Assembly: GCF_004216715.1 (NCBI RefSeq)
Contig: NZ_SGXG01000001.1
Span: forward strand, 1,116,001 to 1,180,000
From: Cecembia calidifontis
GTDB taxonomy: Bacteria > Bacteroidota > Bacteroidia > Cytophagales > Cyclobacteriaceae
Direction of reading: 5' to 3'
Length of the DNA: 64,000 nucleotides
In this document: positions 35,193 to 43,589 of the stretch, piece by piece
Layout of the letters: the number at the start of each line of letters is the position of its first letter
Numbering within the stretch: the stretch's first letter is position 1
Made by a program: the position numbers and the translations under genes
The notes under the pieces: generated by a model
The model's database searches: none
What the model was told of the DNA's origin: nothing
What the model saw: only the letters and a program-made list of their open reading frames with translations

Positions 35193-35747
35193 TTAACCTG
35201 CCCAGGCTTTTTCTCCTACCTGATAGGGAACACATCCTTCATACCTTCCAGGAATGGGATTATAGCGAAGCGCTTTTGTCATTCCGGGTTCGGAAGTAAA
35301 ATATCCCCAGATGGTCAACCGTTTGATCATAGCAAAATAATGGGGATTCTCTTCCGAATGCCTACTTTTGGCTTCCTGATCAAGTTGATGAAGAAGTTCA
35401 AATTTTTCCTCCCCGCTCATTGTCATAAAAGATTTATCAAATTGTTTTTGGCACAAATCTTTGAAAGTACTTAAACCTTCACTGAATATTTTCTGCTCTT
35501 CTTCACTGTAACAGTCGTTGACAATGGTTCTAATAAAATCACCGATTTTAGCGGCTTTGGCTCCTGGGGAATCTTCCGTCTCCGGCAAAATCACCTCCCC
35601 TATTTCATCCAAAAGAGAAATGATTTCTTTAGAGAAAACCATTGAATTTTCAGTTTTTGAACCACAGGCAGTTAGAAATGACTGGGAACCTATCACCACT
35701 CCACCAAATAAAGATGCGGTTAACTTTAAAGCTTCTCGTCTATCCAT
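35193..35747 (-). CDS. Tat-signal small subunit, gluconate 2-dehydrogenase subunit 3 family (copy 1)
   Basis: A 184-residue protein with twin-arginine motif DRREALK (2-8) and lipobox LTAC (Cys28). The mature part belongs to the small-subunit family of membrane-bound flavin sugar dehydrogenases, with the typical GYFTSEPG and YNPIPG-Y-GC motifs at the C terminus. Such subunits fold with the catalytic partner in the cytoplasm and carry it through the Tat pore, since the partner has no signal of its own. It follows the GMC gene by 35 bp on the same strand. A paralogous pair exists at 53519-55831. Confidence 0.9.
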   Translation of the reverse strand: MDRREALKLTASLFGGVVIGSQSFLTACGSKTENSMVFSKEIISLLDEIGEVILPETEDSPGAKAAKIGDFIRTIVNDCYSEEEQKIFSEGLSTFKDLCQKQFDKSFMTMSGEEKFELLHQLDQEAKSRHSEENPHYFAMIKRLTIWGYFTSEPGMTKALRYNPIPGRYEGCVPYQVGEKAWAG

Positions 35748-35782
35748 GTGTCAGTTTTTTAATTGAGCATTTCCTCATTGTC

Positions 35783-37483
35783 TTACAGTTTGCCGGTAAA
35801 AAATTGATCCGCTGCATAATTTGCTGCCCTTGCAGTAAGTGCCATATAAAGAATGGATGGGCTTTGGTTACCGGTACTGGTCATACATGCCCCATCGGTC
35901 ACAAAGACATTTTTGCAATGATGCAATTGGTTCCATTCATTCAATAATGAATCTTCTGGACTTTTTCCCATCCTTACGCCGCCCATTTCATGGATATCCA
36001 ATCCCGGTGCCTGATGGTTGTCGTAAGCATAGATATTTCTACAGCCTATTTTTTCCAACATTTCCCGGCTTTGCTGTAGGAAGTCAGCAATCATTTTTTC
36101 ATCATTTTCATCGTAAGCCACATCGGTTACCAACAAAGGAATGCCCCAGGCATCTTTTTTATCTTTGCTTAAATAGACCCTATTGGAGGCTTTGGGGATG
36201 GTCTCTCCCTGCATATACATATATACATGCCAGTCTCCTGCTTCTGAAAGTGCCTTTTTAAAATCAGCACCCAACTGGGGAACATTTCCCGGTAAACCTT
36301 CTTTTCTCACCCGATAGGCACCTGCAAAGGTTGTAAAGCCTCCAAAATAGTCCATTTCTTGATGGTAAAGGTTTCTGTAATTTGCCAAAATTGTCTCTGT
36401 AGGGTTTTTTCCATAGACATATTTGTCTTCAAATCCATCAATAATGCCTCCTGCCCAACCGCGGTAAAGGTGGAAACAAATGTATTTGCCTAATAGTCCA
36501 TTGTCATTTCCCAATCCGTTTGGAAACCTTTTGGAAACAGAGTTAAGTAAGATAAGGTTGGTATTCAAAGCAGAGGCATTCACAAAGATGATATTGGCGG
36601 TAAACACCATTTCCTCCTTGGTAATGGCATCAATAATTTTCACACCAGAGGCTTTTCCGGAGGATTCGTCATATTGAATGGAATGCACTACTGAATTAGG
36701 CCTGATTGTAAGGTTTCCTGTACTTTCCGCCCAAGGCAAGGTAGAGGATACTGAGCTGAAATAACCCCCAAAAGGGCAACCTCTCATACAAAGGCTTCTG
36801 GCCTGACACTTTCCTCTTCCTTGTTGGATATGTATTTCTTTTGGTTGGCTCAAATGTGCCCACCTGCCCTGTACCAGGTGTCTATCTGGATAATGTTCTT
36901 TGATTTTATCTTTCATGTGTTTTTCCACACAGGAAAATTCGAATGGAGGCAAAAACTCTCCATCCGGCATGGCATCTATTCCATCTTTGTTGCCACATAT
37001 ACCCACGAATTTTTCCACATGTGAATACCAAGGGGCGATGTCATCATAACCTATTGGCCAGGCAATCCCATATCCATATTTTTCGGGTGCTTTGAACTCA
37101 AAATCGCTCCATCTTTGGCAGGCTCTCCCCCAGGTCAGGGATTTACCCCCCACTTGATAACCCCTGATCCAGTCAAATGGCTTTTCCTGAATGTAAGGAT
37201 GATCTGCATCTTTAATAAAAAAATGTGCCGTATCTTCTCCAAATCCCGCAGCTTTGCTGATCAAAGGGTTATTTTCAAGAAATTCACGGCTCATCTCACC
37301 CCGATGCTGAAATTCCCAGGGAGACATATTGGCAGTGGGATAGTCTTTATTGTGCTTGATATCCCTTCCCCTTTCCAGTACCAGGGTTTGGAGTCCCTTT
37401 TCGCATAATTCTTTGGCTGCCCAACCACCAGAAATGCCGGAACCTATTACAATCGCATCAAAATGATATGATTCGTGCTGCAT
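35783..37483 (-). CDS. GMC-family flavin oxidoreductase, periplasmic dehydrogenase catalytic subunit (copy 1)
   Basis: A 566-residue FAD enzyme. The N-terminal dinucleotide motif IGSGISGG (13-20) leads into VLERG near 35-39. The three-cysteine motif Cys226-x5-Cys232-x3-Cys236 resembles the 3Fe-4S site of bacterial FAD-glucose dehydrogenase catalytic subunits. The C-terminal HEMGGVRMG and GNQSPS segments carry the active-site His/Asn region of the GMC family. There is no signal peptide; export would depend on the Tat small subunit encoded next door. Related enzymes oxidise glucose, gluconate or the 3-position of glycosides. No cytochrome partner is encoded within the window. Confidence 0.9.
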   Translation of the reverse strand: MQHESYHFDAIVIGSGISGGWAAKELCEKGLQTLVLERGRDIKHNKDYPTANMSPWEFQHRGEMSREFLENNPLISKAAGFGEDTAHFFIKDADHPYIQEKPFDWIRGYQVGGKSLTWGRACQRWSDFEFKAPEKYGYGIAWPIGYDDIAPWYSHVEKFVGICGNKDGIDAMPDGEFLPPFEFSCVEKHMKDKIKEHYPDRHLVQGRWAHLSQPKEIHIQQGRGKCQARSLCMRGCPFGGYFSSVSSTLPWAESTGNLTIRPNSVVHSIQYDESSGKASGVKIIDAITKEEMVFTANIIFVNASALNTNLILLNSVSKRFPNGLGNDNGLLGKYICFHLYRGWAGGIIDGFEDKYVYGKNPTETILANYRNLYHQEMDYFGGFTTFAGAYRVRKEGLPGNVPQLGADFKKALSEAGDWHVYMYMQGETIPKASNRVYLSKDKKDAWGIPLLVTDVAYDENDEKMIADFLQQSREMLEKIGCRNIYAYDNHQAPGLDIHEMGGVRMGKSPEDSLLNEWNQLHHCKNVFVTDGACMTSTGNQSPSILYMALTARAANYAADQFFTGKL

Positions 37484-37584
37484 GGAAGAATAGTTTCTGT
37501 TGAATTTATAAACTATTCAGAAAACTTAGGTATGACATTTTATTTTTGGTTAAAACTAATGACGGCTTGGGGCAAATGATTTTT

Positions 37585-37621
37585 AAAAAAAGGGGGCTGT
37601 CCGAAAAGGGCAGCTTTTTTT
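37585..37621 (-). terminator. Hairpin at the left IS1182 end, probable transposase terminator
   Basis: GCTGTCC (37596-37602) pairs with GGGCAGC (37608-37614) around GAAAA. On the minus strand it is followed by seven T residues (the A-run at 37585-37591) after a CCCCC step. The other strand also has a T-run (37615-37621), so it may work both ways. Confidence 0.7.
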
Positions 37622-39378
37622 ATGCCGCTATTTTTTGATTTTGAAAATCCAATGCCATTACCAGTGATCTTTGATTAGAATTTTCCTTTGGAACGTAAAA
37701 TACCGGCCGACTATTGTAGGGTTTATAACCCAAAGATGATTTTTTAGATAGTTTTAGTCCAGAGTGCATACTTTTAGCCACCATTTTTCTCAGATTATGG
37801 CCAATTGCCATCAATAAGAACTCTAATTCCACTTTTTCTAAACCAGTGAGTGTAAATCTGTTGAATATATTATTGCTTTTCAGCTGGCCAAACGCAGCTT
37901 CCGCCTCTATTGGTCTTTTGCTCCTGTGTTCAAGCCCCTTTTTATTCATTAGTTTTTCCTTGGCCTGCTGTTTTAAGAAGTTTAACCTATGGTTCACTTC
38001 GATTCTTCTGTTACCTGTCGCTTTGTGGCATTGTGCTCTTAAGGGGCATCCTTCACAGTTTTTTGCCTGATAATAAGTTACTTGAGATACATACCCATTG
38101 CTTGAAGTGCGCTTTCCTTGTCCAACATTCTCCATCCGCTGTCCCATGGGGCATACGTAAAAATCTTGCGCTGCATTGTAGAAAAGATTTTGGGGAAGAA
38201 AAGGATTGTTCTTTGTCTTCTTCTTTTGCTCCATGTGGAAGTAATTGTATTTCACATAGGCATCAACTCCCTTTTTTTCAAGCATTTCATAATTCTCCTC
38301 ACTGCCGTATCCTGCATCAGCTACTATCTCTTTACTTTGTTTACTATACGATTTTTCAAAACTGTCCAAGTGGGATTTTAAAGTGGTGGTATCCCCTGCT
38401 GTTTGGTGGATAGTAGCATGGGTAATGAATTGATTTTCAGTTGATATCTGAGGATTGTAAGCGGGTTTTAGTTGTCCGTTTTTCATGTGGTCCTCTTTCA
38501 TTCTCATGAATGTGGCATCATGATCTGTCTTACTGTACGAATTTCTATCCCCCAAAATCTCCAGGTCTTTTTCATACTTCTCCAGCTTGGGAAGATGTTC
38601 TTCCTGAAGTTTTTGAAGCTCCTTAGCAATCTTCTTTGAAGGCTCTTTTAGCTTTTTATTTATGGCTGAAAGCCGCTCCCTTAATTCTTCAGAATCAATT
38701 TTTTTAGGCAATTCTTCTTGATTAACTTCTTGATTATCTGATAGGATGCTTTCTTCGATATCTGATAAAACACTCTTGATCTTACCTTCTAACCTTTCTT
38801 TGTGCTTTTCAACTGTCTTACGCCAGACAAAAGTGTACTTATTGGATTTTGCTTCAATCTTGGTTCCGTCAATGTATTGTACATCAAGGCTTACATATCC
38901 CATCTCAACAAGCATTTTTACCACTTCGGCAAACAATGTCTTGATGGAGTCTTTTAAGATTTTACCGCGGAAATCGTTGATGGTTCTGAAATCGGGGGTT
39001 GAGTTTCCTGAGATAAACATGAAATGTATGTTCTCATTAAGTGCTTTGGCTATTTTCCTACATGAATACACATTGGATAAATAGCTGTAGAACAGCACTT
39101 TAATCATCATTCGTGGATGATAGGCTGATGTACCGCCTCCCTTGTACCTCTTTATAATATCACTGATATCCAAAGAGTTAACCACAGTGTCAACCAATCG
39201 AGCAGGGTGGTTATCAGGGATTTTATCAAAAATATTTGCCGGAAATAATTCTGGACAATTGCCAGTCTGATTTTTAAAAACTACCTTAGACATTGTTGTA
39301 TTTTGTTCAACTCTAAAATAATAATTTTAGAGAAAATCAACAATAAAAAAAGGGTGTCTCGACTTTTCGGACACCCCC
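37592..39378 (-). mobile_element. IS1182-family insertion sequence, about 1,787 bp
   Basis: The left end reads GGGGGCTGTCCGAAAAG (37592-37608). The reverse complement of the right end reads GGGGGTGTCCGAAAAG (39363-39378), the same but for one base. It contains a single intact transposase gene on the minus strand. No target duplication could be seen, and IS1182 members vary in this. Both ends can fold into hairpins flanked by A or T runs. The right end lies only 21 bp past the stop of the carboxylesterase gene, and no gene is obviously broken. Confidence 0.85.
37620..39293 (-). CDS. IS1182-family transposase
   Basis: A 557-residue DDE transposase. The N-terminal DUF772-type domain holds the KVLFYSYL and TPDFRTINDFR motifs. 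The first catalytic Asp is in YIDGTKIEAKSNKYTFVWRK near 140, and the second in VADAGYGSEENY near 325. A zinc-like Cys block follows (CEGCPLRAQC), and the late RPIEAEAAFGQLK segment carries the catalytic Glu. A coiled, charged insert (about 170-250) between the first and second Asp is normal for the family. The start is the ATG at 39293, the end overlaps the T-run of the left end. It appears intact. Confidence 0.95.
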   Translation of the reverse strand: MSKVVFKNQTGNCPELFPANIFDKIPDNHPARLVDTVVNSLDISDIIKRYKGGGTSAYHPRMMIKVLFYSYLSNVYSCRKIAKALNENIHFMFISGNSTPDFRTINDFRGKILKDSIKTLFAEVVKMLVEMGYVSLDVQYIDGTKIEAKSNKYTFVWRKTVEKHKERLEGKIKSVLSDIEESILSDNQEVNQEELPKKIDSEELRERLSAINKKLKEPSKKIAKELQKLQEEHLPKLEKYEKDLEILGDRNSYSKTDHDATFMRMKEDHMKNGQLKPAYNPQISTENQFITHATIHQTAGDTTTLKSHLDSFEKSYSKQSKEIVADAGYGSEENYEMLEKKGVDAYVKYNYFHMEQKKKTKNNPFLPQNLFYNAAQDFYVCPMGQRMENVGQGKRTSSNGYVSQVTYYQAKNCEGCPLRAQCHKATGNRRIEVNHRLNFLKQQAKEKLMNKKGLEHRSKRPIEAEAAFGQLKSNNIFNRFTLTGLEKVELEFLLMAIGHNLRKMVAKSMHSGLKLSKKSSLGYKPYNSRPVFYVPKENSNQRSLVMALDFQNQKIAA

Positions 39379-39399
39379 TTCCAGTCCAGAATATATTTC

Positions 39400-41034
39400 C
39401 TATTTATCATTACCATAAAACCTATCATGGAACCTGTATCTGGCATCGTTTTGGGCTTTGATGGCTTTGGATTGTGTATCTATGACCATTACCGGAGGGT
39501 TATCGTCATTGGCCATCGCTTTTGGCCACTCCGGTAAACCTTCTCCATTTGGATTGTGGTTTTTGATAAAGTTGGCGAAAAATTTGAACATGGTTTCAGA
39601 GGTCTTGTAATCCTCTACTGTCCAGGCAAACTCTTTGATACGGTCCAAATTGCCCATTGCATATTCAATTTCTGCAGCGTGAGGGGCACCAAGGTCCTTA
39701 GGCCTGGGCGGGGCGTTGTCCGCCCTTCTCGAGGTACCGCCGGCAAGTCCTGCTTCTAAGGTCTGATCAACCAAGGGAGGTCGTAACTTTGCATACAGGT
39801 AGCGGTATACCGGCTGATCCGAGTTTTTACGGTGCAGGTCAAACCACTTCCAAGTGCTATAAGAAATAAAACGGTCTCCTGCTAAATCCATGGCGGAATA
39901 GGCAACCTGTTCTTGGGTTTCATGTGGATAAAGCTTCAATACCTCTGTGTAGTCTTCGGGATAAGCTTCCTGGACTTTTTTTATGAAATTCTCTTTGGTA
40001 AATGGCAAACCTTGCATGAATGCCGCTCCGGGATTTTCTTGGGTATTCCAGCCCAATAGCAAAGGAACCTGGGCCTGTTCTCTTGCTTTGAATATTTCGG
40101 TCAGGGATTTTGGCAATAAGTACCCGTCCAATACCACCGGAAAACCAAATCTTCCGGATTCATTGTACATTTCATAAAGGTCCCTGGTTGGGAGCTTTCT
40201 TGCTTCTGCTATACTTTTTATGCCAAATTTCTCCAAAAACTCTTTTCCTGCTTTTTCAGCTTCGGCCAATGGTACCGGAGAGAGTGCAGTCACTCCTGCC
40301 CCGCTTTCTCCTATAGCACCGGCTATCAAATTTCTGGATAAGGGTGAAGCCATTTGGTAGCTGACAGAGATCGAGCCCGCAGACTCTCCTGCGATGGTGA
40401 TTTTTTGGGGATTTCCCCCAAATGCAGCAATGTTTTCATACACCCATTGCAAGGCAAGGGCCTGATCCAGTAGGCCATAATTTCCTGAAGCTTTATAAGA
40501 AGCTTCTTTGCTCAGTTCAGGATGTGCCAAAAAACCGAAAACCCCCAATCTGTAATTTACAGTGACTACAACGATTCCTTCTTTGGCCATATTTTCACCA
40601 TCGTAGCGCGGTTCCGAACCATCACCTGCAACAAATCCTCCTCCAAAAAAATAAACCAAAACCGGTAAGTCTTTTGTATTTCTGGAAGCAGGAGTCCACA
40701 CGTTCAGGTAAAGACAATCTTCACTTACCCCATTTGAGCGGGAATTCATATCCCCCCAGATCAGTTTTTGGACTGGTCTGGGCCCAAATTCTTTCGTCTC
40801 CTTTACGCCCGACCAATTCTCTATAGGTTCGGGTGCTTTCCATCGCAATTCTCCTATGGGTGGTTTGGCAAAAGGAATTCCAAAGTATTTCTGGATACCG
40901 CTTTTTGTATCATACAAACCCTCAATGGTTCCGTTTTTGATTTTCGTCTGAACAGGAAAACCGTCCCTGCCCTGTGCCAGGGAAACACTGTAGGAGAATA
41001 CAAAGAGGCAAAGAAATAGAAAGGCTTTGGTCAT
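39400..41034 (-). CDS. Secreted type B carboxylesterase
   Basis: A 544-residue esterase when started at ATG 41034, which gives a clean Sec signal peptide ending SVSLAQ. Two earlier in-frame starts (41055 and 41073) would lie inside a 23-bp palindrome and are less likely. The conserved family blocks are present: FGIPFAKPP, SEDCLYLNVW, the FFGGGFVAGDG oxyanion region, the GESAGS nucleophile elbow and a C-terminal PHAAEIEYAMG region with the likely His. It hydrolyses carboxylic esters outside the inner membrane, possibly acyl groups on plant or algal polymers. The IS1182 element ends just downstream. Confidence 0.9.
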   Translation of the reverse strand: MTKAFLFLCLFVFSYSVSLAQGRDGFPVQTKIKNGTIEGLYDTKSGIQKYFGIPFAKPPIGELRWKAPEPIENWSGVKETKEFGPRPVQKLIWGDMNSRSNGVSEDCLYLNVWTPASRNTKDLPVLVYFFGGGFVAGDGSEPRYDGENMAKEGIVVVTVNYRLGVFGFLAHPELSKEASYKASGNYGLLDQALALQWVYENIAAFGGNPQKITIAGESAGSISVSYQMASPLSRNLIAGAIGESGAGVTALSPVPLAEAEKAGKEFLEKFGIKSIAEARKLPTRDLYEMYNESGRFGFPVVLDGYLLPKSLTEIFKAREQAQVPLLLGWNTQENPGAAFMQGLPFTKENFIKKVQEAYPEDYTEVLKLYPHETQEQVAYSAMDLAGDRFISYSTWKWFDLHRKNSDQPVYRYLYAKLRPPLVDQTLEAGLAGGTSRRADNAPPRPKDLGAPHAAEIEYAMGNLDRIKEFAWTVEDYKTSETMFKFFANFIKNHNPNGEGLPEWPKAMANDDNPPVMVIDTQSKAIKAQNDARYRFHDRFYGNDK

Positions 41035-41052
41035 AGGGATAAGGGTTAAATT

Positions 41053-41075
41053 CATTGTGTATAATATACACAATG
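41053..41075. promoter_or_regulatory. Perfect 23-bp palindrome before the carboxylesterase gene
   Basis: CATTGTGTATA (41053-41063), one A, then TATACACAATG (41065-41075). It is centred about 30 bp upstream of the chosen esterase start. Shape and place suit a dimeric repressor or activator site. Confidence 0.65.
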
Positions 41076-41239
41076 CTAAACAAAATTATTCATTGGCACA
41101 ATAGATTGTTCAACATCTTATTCCAAAACATGGAAATCAGAAATTCCTCTTGGCTGAAGAATAGGAGATTTTTTGATCTGAAAAAGGGGAGCCTGTGAAA
41201 AAGTTACATACTTGCCCTCTTCATTCTTATTTAAATAAA

Positions 41240-41265
41240 AAAGGCGGTCTTGCGACCACCTTTTC
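41240..41265 (-). terminator. Terminator of the PEP carboxykinase gene
   Basis: AAAAGGCGGTC and GACCACCTTTT form an 11-bp stem with one mismatch and a TTGC loop. On the minus strand it ends in a T-rich tail, 18 bp after the pckG stop. Confidence 0.82.
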
Positions 41266-41282
41266 TATGAATGAATCTTTTA

Positions 41283-43109
41283 TCAATGCCGCTCTGGTGC
41301 AAGCCCGATTTTTTCGGGAGATCGCCAAAGGGCAGAAAGAAGCAGTTCCCGCATAAAGAGGAATTCTTTTGGGATTTTGTCGTAGGACTGTTCGAATAAT
41401 TCGGAATGTTCCAAAAGTTCTTTTTTCCAAGGTTCCCGCTCAATGACCATGATGCTGTCAAATTGTTCCTTGCTGAAATTTTCAAGGCCATTCCAGTCCA
41501 TGTCTTTGTATCTTGGTCTCCAGCCAATTGGGCATTCTACGGCAGAAATCCTGCCTTTGCACCTTCCGATGATCCATTTGAGCACCCGCATATTTTCCCC
41601 ATATCCTGGCCAGATAAAATTCCCCTCTTTGTCTTTTCGGAACCAGTTTACCCCAAATATTCTTGGGGCATTTTGCAGGTCTCTCCCAAACTGCAGCCAG
41701 GTATTGAAGTAGTCTCCCATATGGTAACCCATAAAAGGCAGCATGGCAAATGGATCTCTTCTAACCTTTCCGATTTCTCCAAAAGCGGCAGCGGTCATTT
41801 CAGAACCCATGGTTGCGGCCATATACACCCCAAAACTCCAATTAAAAGCCTGGTAAACCAGGGGAACGGCGGTACTTCTTCTTCCACCAAAAATAAAAGC
41901 AGTAATCGGCACTCCTTCCGGATTTTCCCAATCGGAGTCAATGACAGGATTCTGATAAGCCGGAGCAGTAAATCTAGAGTTAGGATGTGCAGCAGGTTTG
42001 CCTGAGTTTTTGTCATAGGGTTTACCGTGCCAGTCGGTCAATCCATCAGGAACTTCTTTGGTCATCCCTTCCCACCAAACATCTCCGTCCTTAGTAATGG
42101 CTACATTGGTAAAGATGGTATTGGCTTTGATGCTTTGCATGGCAGAGGGGTTTGTTTTGAAATTGGTTCCTGGAGCTACACCAAAATAACCTGCTTCAGG
42201 GTTGATGGCATAGAGCCTTCCATCTTTGCCTTTATGGATCCAAGCAATATCGTCACCTACCGTTGTGATCTTCCATCCTTCCAGCTTTTCAGGAGGAACC
42301 ATCATCGCAAAATTTGTTTTGCCACAGGCACTGGGGAATGCTGCTGCCACATAGCTTTTCTCCTGTTGTGGACTTTCTACACCCATGATGAGCATGTGTT
42401 CTGCAAGCCAACCTTCTTCCCGGCCCATGGTAGAGGCGATTCTTAGGGCAAAACATTTTTTTCCCAACAGGGCATTTCCTCCATAACCACTGCCATAGGA
42501 AATGATCAGCCTTTCTTCCGGGAAATGGGAAATGTATTTTACACTTGGATTACAGGGCCATTTGACATCTTCTTGCCCATCTTCCAATGGAGCACCTAAG
42601 GTGTGGATACATTTCACAAAATTTTCATCAATATGTGGAAGCACTTGTTCTCCCATTCTTGTCATGATCCGCATATTGATCACCACATATTCACTATCAG
42701 TAATTTCTACTCCATATCTGGATAAGGGAGACCCGACAGGGCCCATGCAGAATGGAATGACATACATGGTCCTGCCTTTCATGCTGCCTTTGGTCAGTTC
42801 ATCCAATATGGTTTTCATTTCATCCGGTGCCATCCAGTTATTGGTTGGTCCAGCATCTTCTTTTCTTCGACTGCAGATGAAGGTCCTGTCTTCAACCCTG
42901 GCAACATCACTGGGATCTGAGAAACAGGCAAAACTATTGGGACGTTTTTCAGGGTTTAACTTGATAAAAGTCCCTTTATCTACAAGAAGCTGACATAGCT
43001 TATCATATTCAGCTTGGGATCCATCGCACCAATGGATATTTGTTGGTTTAAAATGCTGGGCCATATTTTCCACCCAGGATTTCAGTTCTGTTTTGATTGA
43101 AGCGATCAT
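41283..43109 (-). CDS. pckG: Phosphoenolpyruvate carboxykinase (GTP)
   Basis: A 608-residue GTP-type PEPCK, which converts oxaloacetate and GTP to phosphoenolpyruvate, CO2 and GDP in gluconeogenesis. The family signature AFPSACGKTNFAMM (about 272-285) with its reactive cysteine is intact, as are PGTNFKT and the FGGRR motif further on. Length is that of a typical bacterial GTP enzyme. Among Bacteroidota many use the ATP form, so the GTP form is worth noting. It is a single-gene unit with its own terminator. The upstream 480 bp contains no other gene. Confidence 0.97.
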   Translation of the reverse strand: MIASIKTELKSWVENMAQHFKPTNIHWCDGSQAEYDKLCQLLVDKGTFIKLNPEKRPNSFACFSDPSDVARVEDRTFICSRRKEDAGPTNNWMAPDEMKTILDELTKGSMKGRTMYVIPFCMGPVGSPLSRYGVEITDSEYVVINMRIMTRMGEQVLPHIDENFVKCIHTLGAPLEDGQEDVKWPCNPSVKYISHFPEERLIISYGSGYGGNALLGKKCFALRIASTMGREEGWLAEHMLIMGVESPQQEKSYVAAAFPSACGKTNFAMMVPPEKLEGWKITTVGDDIAWIHKGKDGRLYAINPEAGYFGVAPGTNFKTNPSAMQSIKANTIFTNVAITKDGDVWWEGMTKEVPDGLTDWHGKPYDKNSGKPAAHPNSRFTAPAYQNPVIDSDWENPEGVPITAFIFGGRRSTAVPLVYQAFNWSFGVYMAATMGSEMTAAAFGEIGKVRRDPFAMLPFMGYHMGDYFNTWLQFGRDLQNAPRIFGVNWFRKDKEGNFIWPGYGENMRVLKWIIGRCKGRISAVECPIGWRPRYKDMDWNGLENFSKEQFDSIMVIEREPWKKELLEHSELFEQSYDKIPKEFLFMRELLLSALWRSPEKIGLAPERH

Positions 43110-43589
43110 AGTAGTGTATTGATTAAAAATTAGAATTTGTAAGCCATTTCCTCATTAAGTACCCTACTGTGGGCTTATGAAAGAGACAGTCTTTGTTTTC
43201 CTGAAATTATTCATTTTCGAATATAAAATAGAATATGGAGCTAGTGATTATTTTCTGAGACCAGTATTACTTCTATCGTTTTTAGCAAATAGCGGCTTTC
43301 AGGTTAGATTTTTAATCCTTCTTTTGGGAAGAAGGCTCGGGGAAAAAACTAATTCCATAAAGTAAAAGCAAACAAAATTCTATTTTGTATTGGAAAATTA
43401 TTTTTTCATAACCAAAGATGTTGAAAATTTTACAAAATCGAATTAATAAGAATAATTCAAAAACAATAGCAATAATTTAAAGAATAAAATTTGGAAAATT
43501 GATGATGTTATTTTAATTTTCCCTATACTCAGTATTATGTTTATTGAGCAACCGGCAAAATATTATTAACATTTAAACCCATTAAACCT
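43110..43589. other. AT-rich divergent spacer between pckG and susC-like gene
   Basis: 480 bp, strongly AT-rich with several A-runs. It must contain the pckG promoter on the minus strand and the SusC/SusD promoter on the plus strand. A 62-codon frame at 43177-43365 has no recognisable features and I do not call it. No convincing operator, riboswitch or RNA gene was seen. Confidence 0.6.

Noticed and set aside
37592..39378. Target duplication for the IS1182-family element
   Set aside because: Flanks on both sides were compared and no direct repeat abutting the ends was found.
41035..41073. Upstream starts of the carboxylesterase gene
   Set aside because: They fall within the 23-bp palindrome and put extra residues before a good signal peptide; ATG 41034 is preferred.
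43177..43365. 62-codon frame in the pckG/SusC spacer
   Set aside because: Low complexity, no convincing start signal or conserved motif; judged spurious.
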